From: Gammaproteobacteria bacterium
GTDB lineage: Bacteria > Pseudomonadota > Gammaproteobacteria > Steroidobacterales > Steroidobacteraceae
Reading direction: 5' to 3'
Length of the DNA: 64,000 bases
Assembly (NCBI GenBank): GCA_017577615.1
Contig: PKRE01000001.1
Coordinates: forward strand, 124,001-188,000
In this document: positions 1 through 8,834 of the stretch, one piece after another
Layout: each line of letters begins with the position of its first letter
Position numbering within the stretch: the stretch's first letter is position 1
The notes under the pieces: generated by a model
Told to the model about the DNA's origin: nothing
The model's database searches: none
Seen by the model: only the letters and a program-made list of their open reading frames with translations
Translations under genes and position numbers: made by a program

Positions 1-2
1 CC

Positions 3-521
3 GTGCGGCTCGCCGCAGTTGCCGTTGGTGGAGCGATCGTGATCGTGCTGCTCGGCGAAGCGCTCAATCTCACCTTCACGCTGAACCGCATTCAGGAGTT
101 CGGTTCCGAACGAAGCAGCGCCTATATCCGCTACGTTGCGCCGTGGCACATCATTTCTCAGTCGATCGACTCCGATCCCTGGTCTGCGCTGTTCGGACAT
201 GGTCCTGGTTCGATCCAGCGAACTTCACAAGCCGTTCAAGCATTCGATCCGACCTGGGCGAAGCTGCTCTTCGAATACGGCTTGATCGGCTGGGTGACCA
301 CTGTAGGACTCGTGGTGTATGCGCTCGCGCGCTCCAAGGCCCCGACTCAGATCCGCGCCGTGCTCTTTTTCTCCTGGCTGCTCATGGGCGGGCATCTGCT
401 GGCGCCCGACAACGTGAGCACACTGTACGTGCTGGCGTGCATGTGGCATCCGCACGCTGTCGCCTTCGAGTCCGCGCATGCCGCAGCCGCCAATGCGCTG
501 TCCGATGCAAGGAACACCTGA
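3..521 (+). CDS. O-antigen polymerase/ligase-like membrane protein, 3' end only
   Basis: The frame is open to the left edge, so only the C-terminal part (about 172 residues) of a polytopic membrane protein is present; the GTG at its first codon is not trusted as the real start. It shows a hydrophobic segment at residues 4-24, a polar periplasmic-type loop containing a G-H-G-P-G turn around residue 66, then two or three further membrane segments. The loop and layout resemble the C-terminus of Wzy/WaaL-type O-antigen polymerases. Position at the head of a glycosyltransferase-flippase cluster supports a role in polymerising exopolysaccharide repeat units at the inner membrane. The family call rests on topology and context rather than a diagnostic motif. 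Confidence 0.6.
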   Translation: MRLAAVAVGGAIVIVLLGEALNLTFTLNRIQEFGSERSSAYIRYVAPWHIISQSIDSDPWSALFGHGPGSIQRTSQAVQAFDPTWAKLLFEYGLIGWVTTVGLVVYALARSKAPTQIRAVLFFSWLLMGGHLLAPDNVSTLYVLACMWHPHAVAFESAHAAAANALSDARNT

Positions 522-522
522 G

Positions 523-1611
523 ATGGCCCGATACGCCCCGTCCGTCAGTATCGTCATCACTTGTTACAACTATGCGCGTTACGTGGCGCAGGCGATTGAG
601 AGCGCTCTTGCGCAAACACATCGTGCCACCGAGACCATCGTCGTCGACGACGGATCGACCGATACGTCACTAGATGTCATCAATCGTTATCGGCATCGCC
701 TCAAGATCATTCGCCAGGACAACTGTGGGCACGTTGCGGCGGTCAATCGTGGCTTCGCCGCCAGCCGCGGCGAGATCGTTCTGTTCTTGGATGCAGACGA
801 CCTGCTGCGTCCATATGCCGTCGAAGCCGTGGCCGCTGCCTGGAGGCCTAGCTACACCAAGGTGCAGTACGAGCTCGATGTCATCGACGCCGATGGGCAT
901 CGGATTGGACGATTCTGCCGTTACGTGGCGCCCTACGATGCCGCACAGATCCAAGAAGAGTTTCGCCGCTTCGGCACGTATGTGTGGCCCGTACTGAGCG
1001 GCAATGCCTATTCGCGCTGGTACCTTGAGCAGCTGATGCCGCTGCCCGTTGCGCGGGCACCCGACGGGTACCTCAACACGCTCGCCCCGCTCTATGGCTC
1101 GATCAAGGTCGTTCACGAAGTGCTCGCCGCGTATCGCCTGCACGACTCGAACTTGAACTACCAAGGCGCGGCCCACGCATATGAGAAGCGATTCGCACAA
1201 CGCGTGAGCTTGCGTCGCGTGGAGGTGCGTCATTTGCAAGAGCACGCCTCGCAACGCTCGATTGAGCTGCCGCCAGGCGATGTGCTCGACAACGAGCTCA
1301 CGTTCGTGAACTACCGACTTATGCTGAAACGGCTTGGGGCGCCTTACGAGGGCAGCGAACGAGATCGGATCGAGCGTCTGTGGTGGGCCGGTCTCAACAC
1401 GCTGGCACGGCGACCGTTGCCACTACCTCACAAGCTCGCGCATGCGCTGTGGCTGAGCGTGCTATCGGCAAGCCCCTCATGGCTGGCGAAACGCCTGATC
1501 GATGCGCGCTTTCGCAACGGCCCGGTATGGCGACGGTGGTATCAAAAGCGCTCGGCACAGCAAGACTACGCCGGCGCCGGCACACACGCGACGGCGAGCC
1601 GCACGAGGTGA
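523..1611 (+). CDS. glycosyltransferase family 2 (first of a tandem pair)
   Basis: A 362-residue GT-A fold enzyme expected to transfer a sugar from a nucleotide donor onto a lipid-linked exopolysaccharide intermediate at the cytoplasmic face of the inner membrane. Residues 7-110 carry the GT2 signature: a S-I-V-I-T-C-Y-N start, V-V-D-D-G-S-T-D, and the metal-binding D-A-D-D motif. I use the ATG one base after the upstream stop, with a GGA stretch about ten bases before it, rather than an in-frame ATG 45 bases earlier inside the polymerase gene. The next gene is a clear paralogue two bases downstream, so the two are likely co-translated. Donor and acceptor cannot be deduced. Confidence 0.9.
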   Translation: MARYAPSVSIVITCYNYARYVAQAIESALAQTHRATETIVVDDGSTDTSLDVINRYRHRLKIIRQDNCGHVAAVNRGFAASRGEIVLFLDADDLLRPYAVEAVAAAWRPSYTKVQYELDVIDADGHRIGRFCRYVAPYDAAQIQEEFRRFGTYVWPVLSGNAYSRWYLEQLMPLPVARAPDGYLNTLAPLYGSIKVVHEVLAAYRLHDSNLNYQGAAHAYEKRFAQRVSLRRVEVRHLQEHASQRSIELPPGDVLDNELTFVNYRLMLKRLGAPYEGSERDRIERLWWAGLNTLARRPLPLPHKLAHALWLSVLSASPSWLAKRLIDARFRNGPVWRRWYQKRSAQQDYAGAGTHATASRTR

Positions 1612-1613
1612 CG

Positions 1614-2708
1614 ATGTCTGCGATGCATCTTGTACGCCAACCCGGGGCTCGCGCCAACAACGCGCCGCTCATTTCGGTGATCATTCCCAACTTCAATTAT
1701 GAAGCCTATGTCGGAGCGGCGATCGACAGCGCATTGCAGCTCGATTGGCCGCGAGTGGAAATCATCGTCGTTGACGACGGCTCCACTGACGGATCGCGCG
1801 CAGTGCTCGCACGCTATGGCTCGCGCATTCGTACGATCTTGCAGGAGAACGCAGGACAGCTTGTTGCCTGCAACAGGGGATTCGCGGCATCGAGCGGCGA
1901 CATTGTCATCTTCCTCGACTCCGACGACGTGCTGCACCGCTCGCTTGCTCGCGAGCTGGCGGCTGTGTGGACACCACGCGTCAGCAAGGTGCAAGTCCAG
2001 ATGCGCACGATCGATGCGCACGGCCGGCCGCTCGGCAGCGTGTTTCCACAGTACTCGAAGGTACCGACGCCCGATGAGATCCGACGCTGGGCGGCGCAAA
2101 GCTCTGCGTATCCGACGCCGCCGGGCTCCGGCAATGCGTTCTCGCGATGGTTCCTCGAGCGCATATTTCCGCTCGAGGACACCTGCGGCACGGCCAACGA
2201 TTCGTACTGCATTGCTGCCGCGCCATTCCTCGGCGACGTGATCACGATCGCCAAGCCGCTCGTCTCGTACCGAGTGCACGGGCGCAATCAAGGAGCGCTT
2301 CTGCGACCGGACGCACAGCAGTTTCGACGTCAGATGAATCGTGCTCGCTTGCGGCGGCAATACGCGTGCCGCATCGCGCGCACCGTCGGCATCACGCTGC
2401 GCGAAGATGCCGTCAACCGTAGCCTGACTTATCTCGCGTACAGAATCGCCTCATTGAGGAGTGACAGCGCTCTGCACCCGATCGCCGACGACAACGTGCT
2501 GCAGTGCCTGCGCGATCTTGTGCGCGCGATGTTCACGCCCCAAGGCGTCGATCTCAAGGCACGGTGCTCCCTGCTCCTGTGGGCATTTGCCGTGTGTCTC
2601 GGTCCCGAGACCATCGCGAGACGTCTCATAGCGTGGCGCTTTGCGCCCGCGACGAGACCTCGTGTGCTCAGACAGTTGCTCGCGGGTCTGCGGCTCGTAC
2701 GCGCCTAG
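1614..2708 (+). CDS. glycosyltransferase family 2 (second of a tandem pair)
   Basis: A 364-residue GT2 enzyme closely patterned on its upstream neighbour: V-V-D-D-G-S-T-D-G-S and F-L-D-S-D-D in the N-terminal GT-A domain, and a similar G-N-A-F-S-R-W-F-L-E block in the second half (G-N-A-Y-S-R-W-Y-L-E in the neighbour). The chosen ATG lies two bases after the preceding stop, with a GAGG stretch just upstream; a longer in-frame reading reaching back to 1380 would run through the first gene and is rejected. The pair looks like a local duplication that could add two successive residues of the same repeat unit. The residues differ enough that donor or acceptor specificity may have diverged. Confidence 0.9.
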   Translation: MSAMHLVRQPGARANNAPLISVIIPNFNYEAYVGAAIDSALQLDWPRVEIIVVDDGSTDGSRAVLARYGSRIRTILQENAGQLVACNRGFAASSGDIVIFLDSDDVLHRSLARELAAVWTPRVSKVQVQMRTIDAHGRPLGSVFPQYSKVPTPDEIRRWAAQSSAYPTPPGSGNAFSRWFLERIFPLEDTCGTANDSYCIAAAPFLGDVITIAKPLVSYRVHGRNQGALLRPDAQQFRRQMNRARLRRQYACRIARTVGITLREDAVNRSLTYLAYRIASLRSDSALHPIADDNVLQCLRDLVRAMFTPQGVDLKARCSLLLWAFAVCLGPETIARRLIAWRFAPATRPRVLRQLLAGLRLVRA

Positions 2709-2763
2709 GGGGCTGCACGCGATGTGCATGATCGTGATCGCCTCAAATTAAGAGGAGCGCGGC

Positions 2764-4776
2764 ATGAAGGTTTACTACCATCGAGTGGCGGGCGGCAACG
2801 TCGGGGACGACATGAACGCGGTGCTCTGGTCGACGCTGCTGCCGTCTCTCGATACGCTCGCTACAGCGGACTGGCTGATCGGCGCGGGCACGATCATCGA
2901 TGCCCGTCTCAATTCATTGCCCGGCCGCAAAGTGGTCATGGGATCCGGCTTTCGACCGGGATCGAAACCCGCCACATGGGGCGACGACATGCGCTTTGCG
3001 GCCGTGCGCGGCTATCTGAGTGCCGCGCAATGCGGGCTCGAGCCCGATGTGGCCGTCTGCGATCCGGGGTTTCTCGTCACAAGAGCGTGGCGCTGCTACG
3101 GCACGGCACGCGGAGGCGCGATCGGTTTTGTGCCCCATGTTTATTCCGAGCGTTACTCGGCGATCGCGGCCGCAGCCGCCGACGCTGGCTTCGAGGTCGT
3201 GAGCCCTACGCTGGACATCGAAAGCTTCTTGCAACGCCTGGCGCGGTGCGCACGTGTGTACACCGAATCCCTGCACGGCGCCATCTTCGCCGATGCGCTG
3301 CGCATTCCCTGGGCTCGCATCCATGCGTGCTCGATCTACTACGAGGGAGATGACGTCGCTAATTTCAAGTGGGCGGACGCGTTTTCGGTCCTCGGCTTGG
3401 ACAGCTCCGCCATCAACAGCATCGGCTTACTTCCCATCAAGCGATCCTGGAGTCGCGCGCGAGCCGCTTTACGACCTCTACAAGCATTGGCGGAGCAACG
3501 ACTGATCCGCTCGCTGCGCAGACGCCAGGACGATGAGCGTCTTTTCAGGTTGTCTGACACTGCACGTCTCGAAGAGCGTCAAGCGCTCCTGCTCGAGCGG
3601 CTGCGGCAACTCGAATCCGCCTCCTGTGTGCGATCGCTGCCCACCGCTCGTACCGAGAGAAACCGCATGCGACGTGCGGCTCATCGCTTGTCGCCGCTGC
3701 GCGTCGCGGCTTTTCCGAAGCAGAACGAGAACGCGTTCCTGCGCACGTTTGCGAGCAGCCTGGAGCGGCGCGGTGCGATTGTCGATGATTTCTCTTTTCG
3801 ACGCGTGCTGTTGCGACGCTACGACGTCGTGCACATGCACTGGCCCGATACACACCTGCGCACGCACTCTTGGTGGCGCGCCCTCGCAAAGCACTTACGC
3901 CTCGGTGTCACGTGCGCCGTTCTACGTGCTCGCAACACCCGCATCGTGTGGATGATGCACAACTTGCAGCCGCACGAGAAAGATCACTGGATTTCTCGCT
4001 CGCTGTTTCGCTGGTGGTTTCCGCGCACCTGCACGCATGTGATGGCTTTGACGCAAAAGGGTCTGGCGAGCGCACGGGCGCTGTACCCTCCTCTGCACGC
4101 CAAACCCAGCGTCATCGTGCCGCATGGACATTACCGCGATGCCTTTCCTCCGCCCCAGCCACGTGCTCGAGCGCGCGCGGCCCTCGGTCTCGATGACCGA
4201 TTCACGTTCCTGTTCTTTGGCAGCATCCGCCGTTACAAGAACGTTCCGCATCTCATCGAGACGTTTCGTCGCCTGAACGCTACAGACGTGCGACTCATTG
4301 TCGCCGGCCGCCCAGTGCTCGGTATGCGATCTGAGGACTTGCGAGCGATCGCTGCCGACGACGAGCGCATCCTGCTGCATCTCGAGTTCGTTCCGGACGA
4401 ACGGTTGGCACTGTACCTGAGCGCCGCCGACAAGGTCGTCATTCCCTTCGACAGTGTCCTCAACTCAGGCAGCGTGATGCTGGCGCTCTCCATGAATCGC
4501 AGCGTGATTGCACCGCGTCTGGGTGCGTTACCCGAGCTGCAAGCGCACGTCGGGCGCAAGTGGCTCCATCTTTATGAGGGTCAGCTCACGCCCGACATTC
4601 TGTTCGCGGCGATGCGCGATCCGCTTCAACCCACCGAAGACGAGCAACCGGATCTGTCGTACTTCGACTGGGATGCGATCGCACGCACGACACTGCACTT
4701 CTATTGCTACAGCGAAGCACCCGAGTCGTTGCACGCCGAGCGCTCTGCCGCAGTTCCCGATTCCTCGACTAGATGA
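2764..4776 (+). CDS. polysaccharide pyruvyltransferase fused to a GT4 glycosyltransferase
   Basis: A 670-residue two-domain protein. Residues 1-230 resemble the polysaccharide pyruvyl transferase family (ExoV/GumL type), which adds ketal-linked pyruvate from phosphoenolpyruvate to a sugar; the Y-T-E-S-L-H-G-A-I block at 166-174 is the clearest signature. Residues 230-300 form a charged, partly coiled-coil linker. Residues about 311-650 form a GT-B glycosyltransferase of family 4, with H-M-H-W-P-D, an F-F-G-S-I-R-R-Y-K-N donor-site start, and an F-D-S-V-L-N-S-G-S acidic/serine block. These activities are usually on separate proteins. The frame is unbroken across the junction. RBS AAGAGGAG precedes the ATG. 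Both domains are expected to be cytoplasmic. Confidence 0.85.
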   Translation: MKVYYHRVAGGNVGDDMNAVLWSTLLPSLDTLATADWLIGAGTIIDARLNSLPGRKVVMGSGFRPGSKPATWGDDMRFAAVRGYLSAAQCGLEPDVAVCDPGFLVTRAWRCYGTARGGAIGFVPHVYSERYSAIAAAAADAGFEVVSPTLDIESFLQRLARCARVYTESLHGAIFADALRIPWARIHACSIYYEGDDVANFKWADAFSVLGLDSSAINSIGLLPIKRSWSRARAALRPLQALAEQRLIRSLRRRQDDERLFRLSDTARLEERQALLLERLRQLESASCVRSLPTARTERNRMRRAAHRLSPLRVAAFPKQNENAFLRTFASSLERRGAIVDDFSFRRVLLRRYDVVHMHWPDTHLRTHSWWRALAKHLRLGVTCAVLRARNTRIVWMMHNLQPHEKDHWISRSLFRWWFPRTCTHVMALTQKGLASARALYPPLHAKPSVIVPHGHYRDAFPPPQPRARARAALGLDDRFTFLFFGSIRRYKNVPHLIETFRRLNATDVRLIVAGRPVLGMRSEDLRAIAADDERILLHLEFVPDERLALYLSAADKVVIPFDSVLNSGSVMLALSMNRSVIAPRLGALPELQAHVGRKWLHLYEGQLTPDILFAAMRDPLQPTEDEQPDLSYFDWDAIARTTLHFYCYSEAPESLHAERSAAVPDSSTR

Positions 4777-4785
4777 GCGGTATCG

Positions 4786-6309
4786 ATGCAGCTGACGAAC
4801 AGGATCGGATCCACTGCAAGCGAAGCTGCCCACCAGGACTTGGCGTCTGATCGACTCGGCCGCACGGCTGTCCGCTCAGTCGGGTGGGTCGTGGTCGATC
4901 GCTGGGGCACACGCATCGCCTCCCTGCTGACGATCGTGGTCCTCGGACGCCTGCTCGCACCGCACGACTTCGGGCTGGTCGCCCTCGCCGCGATGTTCAT
5001 GTCGTTTGCGACCATCTTCGTCGAGCAAGGGTTTGGGAAGGCGTTGATACAAAAACGCGTTCTGCGCGAGGAGCATACGCAAAGCGCATTCTGGGCGTCA
5101 TTCGCGACAGCCATCGTGCTCACTTTGAGCGTGATTCTCGTCGCTCCATTGGTTGCTTCAGCGACTGGCACGCCAGAGCTCGCCGCTGTGCTGCGCTGGA
5201 TGTCGATCGGACTGATCGTCAACGCGCTCACGTGCACGCCGTACGCCTTGCTCGAGCGCGACTTCAGGTTCAAAGCGCTCGCCATTCGCCGACTCGCCAG
5301 CACCGTGATCGGCAGCCTTACCGGTATCGCGTTGGCACTCGCCGGCTGGGGCGTGTGGAGTCTCGTTACGCAAACGCTCGTGACGAGCATCGTAGGGCTC
5401 GTGGCGTTGTGGGCTGCATGCGATTGGCGACCTCGGTCGCGACCTCGGCTCGCAGCGCTGCGCGAGCTGTGGCCGGTCGGTTTCGGTGTGCTCGGAATCG
5501 AGCTGCTTGCCTTCGTCGGCTCGCAAGCGGACCGCTTCCTCGTGGGTGCCTTTCTCGGTGCGCAGGCGCTCGGCTGGTACTACATGGCGATGAAGATCGT
5601 GACGATCATGATCGAGATCTTCTCCTCCGTCTTCTCGGCCGTCTCGCTACCTATGTTCTCCCGCCTCCAAGAAGACCGCGCGCGGCTGTGCACCTGGCTC
5701 TATCGCCTGACGAGCGCAAGCAGCGCGATCACCTTACCATGCTTCGCGCTCGCAGCGGCGCTGGCACCGTTACTGCTTCCCTTTGTCCTCGGTGAGCAGT
5801 GGACGGCGAGCGTCCGCATCTTCCAGGTTCTGGCGCTGCTCGGTGCGATCAACGCCGTTGCCTATTTCGACCGCAACGTATTGCTTGCGACCGGGCGAGC
5901 ACGAGACGCGCTGCTTCTTACGCTTGGTCAGGCCATCCTCGGTGTGATTCTCATCTTGATTGCCGCCCCGTACGGCGTGCTCGCAATAGCGATAGCAGTC
6001 GTGGCACGTCAGTACCTCTATTGGCCGGTGCGCATAGCGTTGCTGCGTCTGACGATCGGCATTGATCCCAAACGGTACTTGGCTCAATGGTCGCGACCAT
6101 TCATCGCAGCCGTGCTCACGGGCGTGGCCGTCGCAGCGCTCGTGCAACGCTGGCCGCTTGCGGACACGATCCGAACTTTGATGCTCGGCACAGGGCTCGG
6201 CGCATTGCTGTACTTGGTCATGCTCGGGGTGATCTACCCCGTTATCTACACAGATGTGCGCGAGACGCTCCTACGCACACGCAAGCAACACGCAAGGGTG
6301 CAACCATGA
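4786..6309 (+). CDS. polysaccharide flippase, Wzx/MOP superfamily
   Basis: A 507-residue polytopic membrane protein with roughly 12-14 hydrophobic segments. Its N-terminus (W-V-V-V-D-R-W-G-T-R, then V-L-G-R-L-L-A-P-H-D-F-G) matches the WzxC/TuaB branch of the MOP flippase superfamily. It should move undecaprenyl-linked repeat units from the cytoplasmic to the periplasmic side of the inner membrane for polymerisation. The start lies nine bases after the preceding stop; the stop overlaps the next gene by four bases (ATGA), so expression is probably coupled to the outer-membrane barrel gene that follows. Confidence 0.9.
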   Translation: MQLTNRIGSTASEAAHQDLASDRLGRTAVRSVGWVVVDRWGTRIASLLTIVVLGRLLAPHDFGLVALAAMFMSFATIFVEQGFGKALIQKRVLREEHTQSAFWASFATAIVLTLSVILVAPLVASATGTPELAAVLRWMSIGLIVNALTCTPYALLERDFRFKALAIRRLASTVIGSLTGIALALAGWGVWSLVTQTLVTSIVGLVALWAACDWRPRSRPRLAALRELWPVGFGVLGIELLAFVGSQADRFLVGAFLGAQALGWYYMAMKIVTIMIEIFSSVFSAVSLPMFSRLQEDRARLCTWLYRLTSASSAITLPCFALAAALAPLLLPFVLGEQWTASVRIFQVLALLGAINAVAYFDRNVLLATGRARDALLLTLGQAILGVILILIAAPYGVLAIAIAVVARQYLYWPVRIALLRLTIGIDPKRYLAQWSRPFIAAVLTGVAVAALVQRWPLADTIRTLMLGTGLGALLYLVMLGVIYPVIYTDVRETLLRTRKQHARVQP

Positions 6310-7580
6310 GAACACTACGACGATGTGCCTGCGTCCCGATCACGGCCGGTGTGCTTGTCTTGCCGATCTGGTTTGCACCCGAGCCAGCATTGGCGCAACC
6401 ACCCGAGCCAGAGCCGGCATTCGTCCTGTTCATCGTCGACGAGCTGATGCACGACGATAATCTTTTCCGTGTACCACACGAAAGCGTAAACAATCCGAGC
6501 TTGCGACCGATCGAGCACGTCGAAGACTACGCCAATCAGCTCACGGTGGGAGCCCGCGCTCGCCTGCAGAGCGGACGACAAACGTTGCGGGTCGCCGCGC
6601 GCGTGAGCGATGTGCAGTTCCACCGCAACGATCAGCTCGACTACACCGGCGGACAAGCGAATTTGGCGTTGGATTGGGAGCTCGGGTCGCGCCTGAGCGG
6701 TCGGGTGCTCGGAGATTATCGACGGTCGCTCGCCAGCTACACGAACTATCGCTTCTTCGAGCGGGACATTGTCGAGGCAATCGACGGTGCGCTCGAGACA
6801 CGAATCGGGATCGGCCCTCGCTTCGCGTTATTGTCGAGTGTTCGCGCCCGACAAACCGATCACAGCGATCCAGAGCGACGCAGTGAGAACTTCGAAAGCG
6901 ACGCCGCGAGCGTCGGTCTCGAATACGCACCGTCGCAGACGAAGAGATTCGCTCTCGAGTATCGCTATCTGCAAGGCGACTTTCCAAACAGTCTCGAGCC
7001 ATCAGGTCCGAGCACCCGCGATCGCAGCTACGAGGAAACCCTCGTCCGCCTGCGCACAGAATACGCGCTCACTGCAAAGCTGCGTCTCAGCGGCAACGTG
7101 GGTGCGCTGGCACGCGACTACGCCTCGCACGCCGTGACGGAGGACTACTCGGGCAGCGTCTGGGAGACCACGCTCGCCTGGCAACCCAGAGCGAAGCTCG
7201 GCTTCGAGCTCTCGGCATGGCGCCAGCTCAAGGCCTATGTCGACGCTGAGTCCGACTACTTCATCGCCAGAGGCGTGAGCTTCGGTCCGACCTGGGCACC
7301 TACGAACAAGCTCCGCATCGCGTTCGAGTATTTCCACGAGGAACAGGACTACATCGGCAAACCAACACTCGCCTCGGAACCCGACGCGGATGGGTCTGTG
7401 GTCATCTCCGATGATGGCCGCCGCGATGACGTGGACATCGCACGTATCAGCGCGTCGTACGCACCGCGCGATTTCCTCGAGCTCGACCTGACGTGGGCGT
7501 GTATCGATCGTGGCTCGAACCGAGCCCATCACGATTACGACGCTCGCGTCGCGAGCGTCGCCGTGCGCTTCGTCTTCTGA
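6306..7580 (+). CDS. EpsL-like outer-membrane beta-barrel of an exopolysaccharide cluster
   Basis: A 424-residue protein with a signal peptide (hydrophobic stretch at about 13-25, cleavage likely after A-L-A-Q near residue 33). The remainder is rich in alternating aromatic/polar strands, such as L-R-V-A-A-R-V-S-D-V-Q-F and R-F-A-L-E-Y-R-Y, and ends in V-A-V-R-F-V-F, a C-terminal aromatic typical of outer-membrane barrels. It resembles the EpsL family found in exopolysaccharide operons. The ATG overlaps the flippase stop by four bases, which decides the start over a longer upstream reading. A role in polymer export or docking at the outer membrane is inferred from the locus. Confidence 0.75.
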   Translation: MRTLRRCACVPITAGVLVLPIWFAPEPALAQPPEPEPAFVLFIVDELMHDDNLFRVPHESVNNPSLRPIEHVEDYANQLTVGARARLQSGRQTLRVAARVSDVQFHRNDQLDYTGGQANLALDWELGSRLSGRVLGDYRRSLASYTNYRFFERDIVEAIDGALETRIGIGPRFALLSSVRARQTDHSDPERRSENFESDAASVGLEYAPSQTKRFALEYRYLQGDFPNSLEPSGPSTRDRSYEETLVRLRTEYALTAKLRLSGNVGALARDYASHAVTEDYSGSVWETTLAWQPRAKLGFELSAWRQLKAYVDAESDYFIARGVSFGPTWAPTNKLRIAFEYFHEEQDYIGKPTLASEPDADGSVVISDDGRRDDVDIARISASYAPRDFLELDLTWACIDRGSNRAHHDYDARVASVAVRFVF

Positions 7581-7624
7581 TCACTGAGCACGACATTGCG
7601 CGTCGCAAGGAGCGAGTTGCCGCC

Positions 7625-8818
7625 ATGAGCCAGCACATCACTCAGACTGGACGATCCGCCGCCATGAACCCTGCAGCATCGGCCTACCTCGACGCGCTAC
7701 GCGCGCTCGGCGCGAATCTCGTGGTCGCGGCACACGTGCTGGCACTGTACTTCGGAATCAAGCGCTATCCGCTCGGAAGCCTTGGCGTGATGATCTTCTT
7801 CCTGCTGTCGGGCTTCTTGATCATGCAATCGATGCTTGCACGAGCCGGTCGCCCGGGACCTCAAACGGCCGGTTTCCTCGCTGACCGCAGCGCGCGCATC
7901 CTGACGCCTTATGTACCCGCGTTGCTCTTGATTGTGCTGATCGATTCTTTGTGGATAAGGGGGAATTACAACAGCGGCGGCACTAACACTGGAGCCCTCG
8001 CCTTCTTCGGCAATCTGCTGCTGCTGCAGGACCACAGCGTCTTTCAATTCCTCGAGCTCGTGGGTGCCGGCGTCGCGTGGCGCATTCGCCCGTACAACAG
8101 CGCCGAGCCCTTCTGGACGGTGGCAATCGAGATGTGGATCTACGTCGCAGCGGGACTGTTCTTCTTCTGTGCCGTGCGACGTGAACGCATCGCTCGTCTC
8201 TGGCTCATCCTTCTCACGCTCGTCAGTTTCCCGGTCGTGGTCTGGAACGCCGCAGCCGGCGGTGGCAAATCGCTCACGCTCATCTGGCTCGTTGGCGCGC
8301 TCATCGGCTTCGTCTTCTTCCACTGGCGCGCACACGGCTATGCAAATAGCCGTCTCATCGCCGCGGTCATGGTGCTCTTCGGCATGGGCGCACTCGTTGG
8401 TCGCATCGGTAAGGTGGGATTTTCACCCTATGACCTGCAGACCGCGGCATTGATCGCAATCGTGCTGTTCGGCGTGCTCGCGCATCTCGTGACTCGAGCG
8501 TCGATCTCGCCGCGCTGGCAGCGTGTGCTCGAGCGTCTCGCAGCGTACAGCTATAGCCTTTACCTGCTCCACAACACGATCCTGATTGCCGTGCTGGAGT
8601 CGCTGCCAGTGAAGGACCTGCGGATTCGAGCCGCGATCGCCGTCGTCCTCGCCCACGCGTGTTCATATCTTCTGTATTGGTCGTTCGAACGGCACTATCG
8701 CGCGCTCGCCGCGTGGTTGCGACCACGCTTCGAAATGATCTTGCGGGCTCGTCAAACCAGCGAGGCTGCATCGCCACGTCCCGCGATGGGCGCAGATCTG
8801 GCCGCCCGCAAGTCCTGA
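7625..8818 (+). CDS. membrane acyltransferase family 3 (OafA/YrhL type)
   Basis: A 397-residue polytopic protein with about ten membrane segments. The family hallmarks are visible: Y-L-D-A-L-R-A-L-G-A-N-L-V-V-A-A-H near the N-terminus, containing the conserved histidine, then F-F-L-L-S-G-F-L-I, then a R-S-A-R-I-L-T-P-Y block. These inner-membrane enzymes O-acylate (often acetylate) periplasmic polysaccharides. The chosen ATG has an AAGGAG about 12 bases upstream; an ATG 39 bases further in is also possible. Its place between the EpsL-like barrel and the GH16 gene suggests it decorates the same polymer. Confidence 0.85.
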   Translation: MSQHITQTGRSAAMNPAASAYLDALRALGANLVVAAHVLALYFGIKRYPLGSLGVMIFFLLSGFLIMQSMLARAGRPGPQTAGFLADRSARILTPYVPALLLIVLIDSLWIRGNYNSGGTNTGALAFFGNLLLLQDHSVFQFLELVGAGVAWRIRPYNSAEPFWTVAIEMWIYVAAGLFFFCAVRRERIARLWLILLTLVSFPVVVWNAAAGGGKSLTLIWLVGALIGFVFFHWRAHGYANSRLIAAVMVLFGMGALVGRIGKVGFSPYDLQTAALIAIVLFGVLAHLVTRASISPRWQRVLERLAAYSYSLYLLHNTILIAVLESLPVKDLRIRAAIAVVLAHACSYLLYWSFERHYRALAAWLRPRFEMILRARQTSEAASPRPAMGADLAARKS

Positions 8819-8834
8819 AGAGGAGGCAGGCTGC

